Assembly: GCA_016647705.1 (NCBI GenBank)
Contig: CM028328.1
Span: forward strand, 6,473,311 to 6,537,310
Reading direction: 5' to 3'
DNA: 64,000 nt
Source: Eucommia ulmoides
Lineage: Eukaryota > Streptophyta > Magnoliopsida > Garryales > Eucommiaceae
This document shows positions 61,861 through 64,000 of this stretch, in pieces; position 1 is the first letter of the stretch, and each line of letters begins with the position of its first letter. The notes beneath the pieces were generated by a model. That model was not told the origin of the DNA, did not search any database, and saw nothing but the letters and a program-made list of their open reading frames with translations. Position numbers and translations under genes: made by a program.

Positions 61861-63720
61861 TTTTTTTTTTTAGGTAGAGAAGAAATTTAAAAGCAACAAA
61901 CAAAAACAAACAGGAAAGCAAAACAAGCTACAACTTAGGACAAGTCTCAAATGCCCTTTTACCATTTTCTTGAAAAACTATATCTTCAAGTTCAGTCATC
62001 AGGGTATCTAGAATCTTGAGGATGCAATCTTCATTCAGTCCTCTTTTCACCAAAATATCATAACACCATTTAGTTTCCCAAGGGGCGAATTAGATAGTAT
62101 AATCATTCAACAAAAGAAGACATTTACATTCTTCAATAATCTCCTTGAAACAATGATTTTTCGGGCACGGGTTTTGAATCAAAGTCACCACCTCCGCAGA
62201 GTCAGTTTCAACTTGAACTTTTGGGTAATTTCTGTTGGTAACAATCTCTTGATTCCCGTGACTAAACTTTTAAGCTCAGTCTCCAACGCAGTACAACTAT
62301 TAAAGCAACCAAAGTAGCCAATCATCCATGCACTCAGATTATCTCTAAGTAAACCTCCAAAGCCTCCCTTTCCAGGATCTCCTTTGGCACTTCCGTCCGT
62401 ATTTTATTTTAGAAAACCTGTTTTAGGAGGAAACCAATTAGGCAGGGTCTTTTGAAGTCATTTAGAAAATTTGGCCCCAAGAAAGAATTAGAGAGGTCAC
62501 GAGCAAAGTTAGTAATTTTCACAAGGATAGAGCTTGGAGAATTGCAAACCCCTTAAATATACCTCTTTATTCCTATCTTTCTGAACTTCCGAAATGGTAA
62601 CAATGAAAACAAAGTAGGAGGGATTAAAAAAACTCCCTTTGAGATTATTTTTTATTCACACCAAAATATTTGAAGAGATTGGGTTGTACCTGAAACTGGA
62701 ACAACTAAACTGATCCCAAATGTGGTTAGCTTTAGGACAAGTATGAATAGCATGTTCAATATCTTCATTAGTCCTATTACATCTTTGGTAAGTCCTCGAA
62801 GTTTCCACACCTCTAGAAGCTCAGAAAGAGTTAGTAACTAGTCCAAAAAAACAACTTTAAGTTTTGTGGAATTTTAAGCTTCCATATCCAGTTCCAATTC
62901 CTGTCATTCCAATTAACCTCAAATTCATTGGAGCCCAACTGATAAACCGTTTTGATGGAGAAAATTCAAGAATTTTCAGGCACCTAGATAGGTTTATCAA
63001 TGAGATTAAAAGTGGGAGGTCTCATAGCCTAGACTCAGTCTCAGAATCAATTAAATGTAAAATAGGATGAAGAAACCAATTACCATTATCAGCAACAATA
63101 TCTGTAACTTTGAGATCAAAGGCATCTTGGAGATCTTGGCACCCTAAGGGTTTCTCCCCACATAACCAATCTGTCCCAAGATTGATAGAAGTTTCATTTC
63201 CTATTTTCCATTTAACACCTCTACTCAAGATGTGTTTTGCAGAAATAATACATCTCCAGATATGAGAGCTACCATTGATTTTCCTCCAAGTATTCAGGTT
63301 ATTTTCAATCGAGTACTTACTACGATTCACTCTAGTCCATAGGCTTTGATCATTATTAGCAATTCTCCAACCAAGTTTAGGCAAGAAAGCTTTGTTATTA
63401 AACCTAGCTTTTCAAATGCCTATGCCCCCATGGTCTTTGCTAAGACAAAATTTATCTCATTCAACAAGATGGTATTTTTTCTGATTATTCTTGTCCCCCC
63501 TTAAGAAATTTCGATTAATTTTATCTATATTATCGAAAAATTTCAGCGGGATAGGGATAATTTGCACATAGTAGTTCGGGATAGTGGCAGTCATAAATTT
63601 AATGAGAGTCGTTCTACCAGCCATGAGAGCATATTGGTTTTCCATTTTGAAAGTCTAGTTAGATTATTTTGGAGAACATGATGGACATGGAGATTATTAA
63701 GCCACCTATAAACTAGAGGA
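61861..63720 (-). pseudogene. 5'-truncated L1-type LINE (RT end, zinc-knuckle region, RNase H)
   Basis: Minus strand. The order is GRTTLIKFMTATIPNYYVQI and DKINRNFLRGD (end of the RT domain); LGWRIANNDQSLWTRVNRSK, WRCIISAKHILSRGVKWKIG, LWTRV-type thumb; WKLKIPQNLKLFFW (the zf-RVT region, about 62870); then an RNase H, NTDGSAKGDPGKGGFGGLLR, ALETEL, VETDSAEVV (D, E and D present). The poly(A) tail is the T-run at 61861. AATCAAT flanks both ends (61854-61860 and 63721-63727), a plausible target-site duplication, so the element is a normal 5' truncation. Several stops and frameshifts lie between the parts. Confidence 0.88.
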
Positions 63721-63727
63721 AATCAAT

Positions 63728-64000
63728 GCATTTTTTGTATTTGTTTTTTGCGGTGCTTCGTCAAGCCCTTGAATGAACCCGTCTACTACAACCTTTTTGT
63801 GTCCTTACGATATTTCGTCGGGTCTATAAAGCGACTCATCTAGATTATCATAAGAATGTTATTTAGTGAGAGTTTAAGTTAGGAGTCCTTTAATCCATGT
63901 AGGTCTACGGAAAAAAATATACAAAGGAAAAAAAAGGATTTGTACGTGTAGAACTTACCTTGGATTAAAGGAGATGTGACGGTTAGGCCCCACCCTTTTT
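63728..64000. other. Right edge, nothing recognised
   Basis: Not LINE-like. It holds an 11-bp inverted repeat CCTTTAATCCA/TGGATTAAAGG (63887-63897 and 63961-63971) and cttcgtcaagcccttgaatg, which could be the start of another element that continues outside the window. Confidence 0.45.

Overview
The window is nuclear DNA of a flowering plant, most likely a eudicot. It is AT-rich, has long microsatellites, and contains only plant-type transposable elements: Ty1/copia, Ty3/gypsy of the Tat, Athila-like and chromovirus types, a Helitron, CACTA ends, a hAT element, MULE-type foldbacks, tRNA-derived SINEs and an L1-type LINE. I could not support any host protein gene, tRNA or rRNA. The recognisable coding sequence is all from retrotransposons and nearly all of it is broken by stops or frameshifts. 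One possible exception is an unidentified stop-interrupted reading frame in the gag position of a non-autonomous element. No CRISPR, operon or bacterial signal is present.

Layout. 1-620: 3' end of a copia element (RNase H and a short LTR). 749-1370: decayed inverted-repeat element. 2313-2786: 237-bp tandem duplication. 5538-5643: SINE. 7389-14497: CACTA-type ends enclosing a complete 3.07-kb non-autonomous Helitron (8238-11308). 14498-53705: a nested cluster, described below. About 54.0-54.75 kb: decayed LTR. 54996-60253: non-coding LTR element with target-site duplication (TSD) ACATA. 60324-61132: MULE foldback with a 9-bp TSD. 61861-63720: 5'-truncated LINE on the minus strand. The last 280 bases hold nothing recognised.

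The nested cluster. The oldest layer is a minus-strand chromovirus relic, of which only the integrase C-terminus, chromodomain and LTR start remain (53699-53281, 34333-34203, 14906-14498). Two large elements landed within 131 bp of each other in its chromodomain. One is a Tat-type gypsy (14912-34197, TSD GGTCA) and the other a non-autonomous gypsy-like element (34334-53275, TSD ACTGT). The Tat element was later hit by a copia element that is now a solo LTR (16922-26269, TSD ATGGG), and that LTR by an Athila-like element (17026-24245, TSD ATGTC). The non-autonomous element took up a SINE, a hAT element (35462-36996) and a copia element of the same family as the solo LTR (38164-49910). That copia element was in turn hit inside its reverse transcriptase by a 2.6-kb solo LTR (41771-44360, TSD GCACT). 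Four levels of nesting can be read base by base.

Points of most interest: a separate reading frame, antisense to pol, between pol and the 3' LTR of the Tat element, whose frame closes across the solo-LTR insertion; a 74-bp satellite-like array in that element's 3' region; a CCGCCTAGGCGG palindrome family in the Athila-like element; and a pseudogene there broken only by in-frame stops. I did not find a clearly new biological system. The antisense ORF and the unidentified gag-position ORF of the non-autonomous element are the closest to undescribed content.
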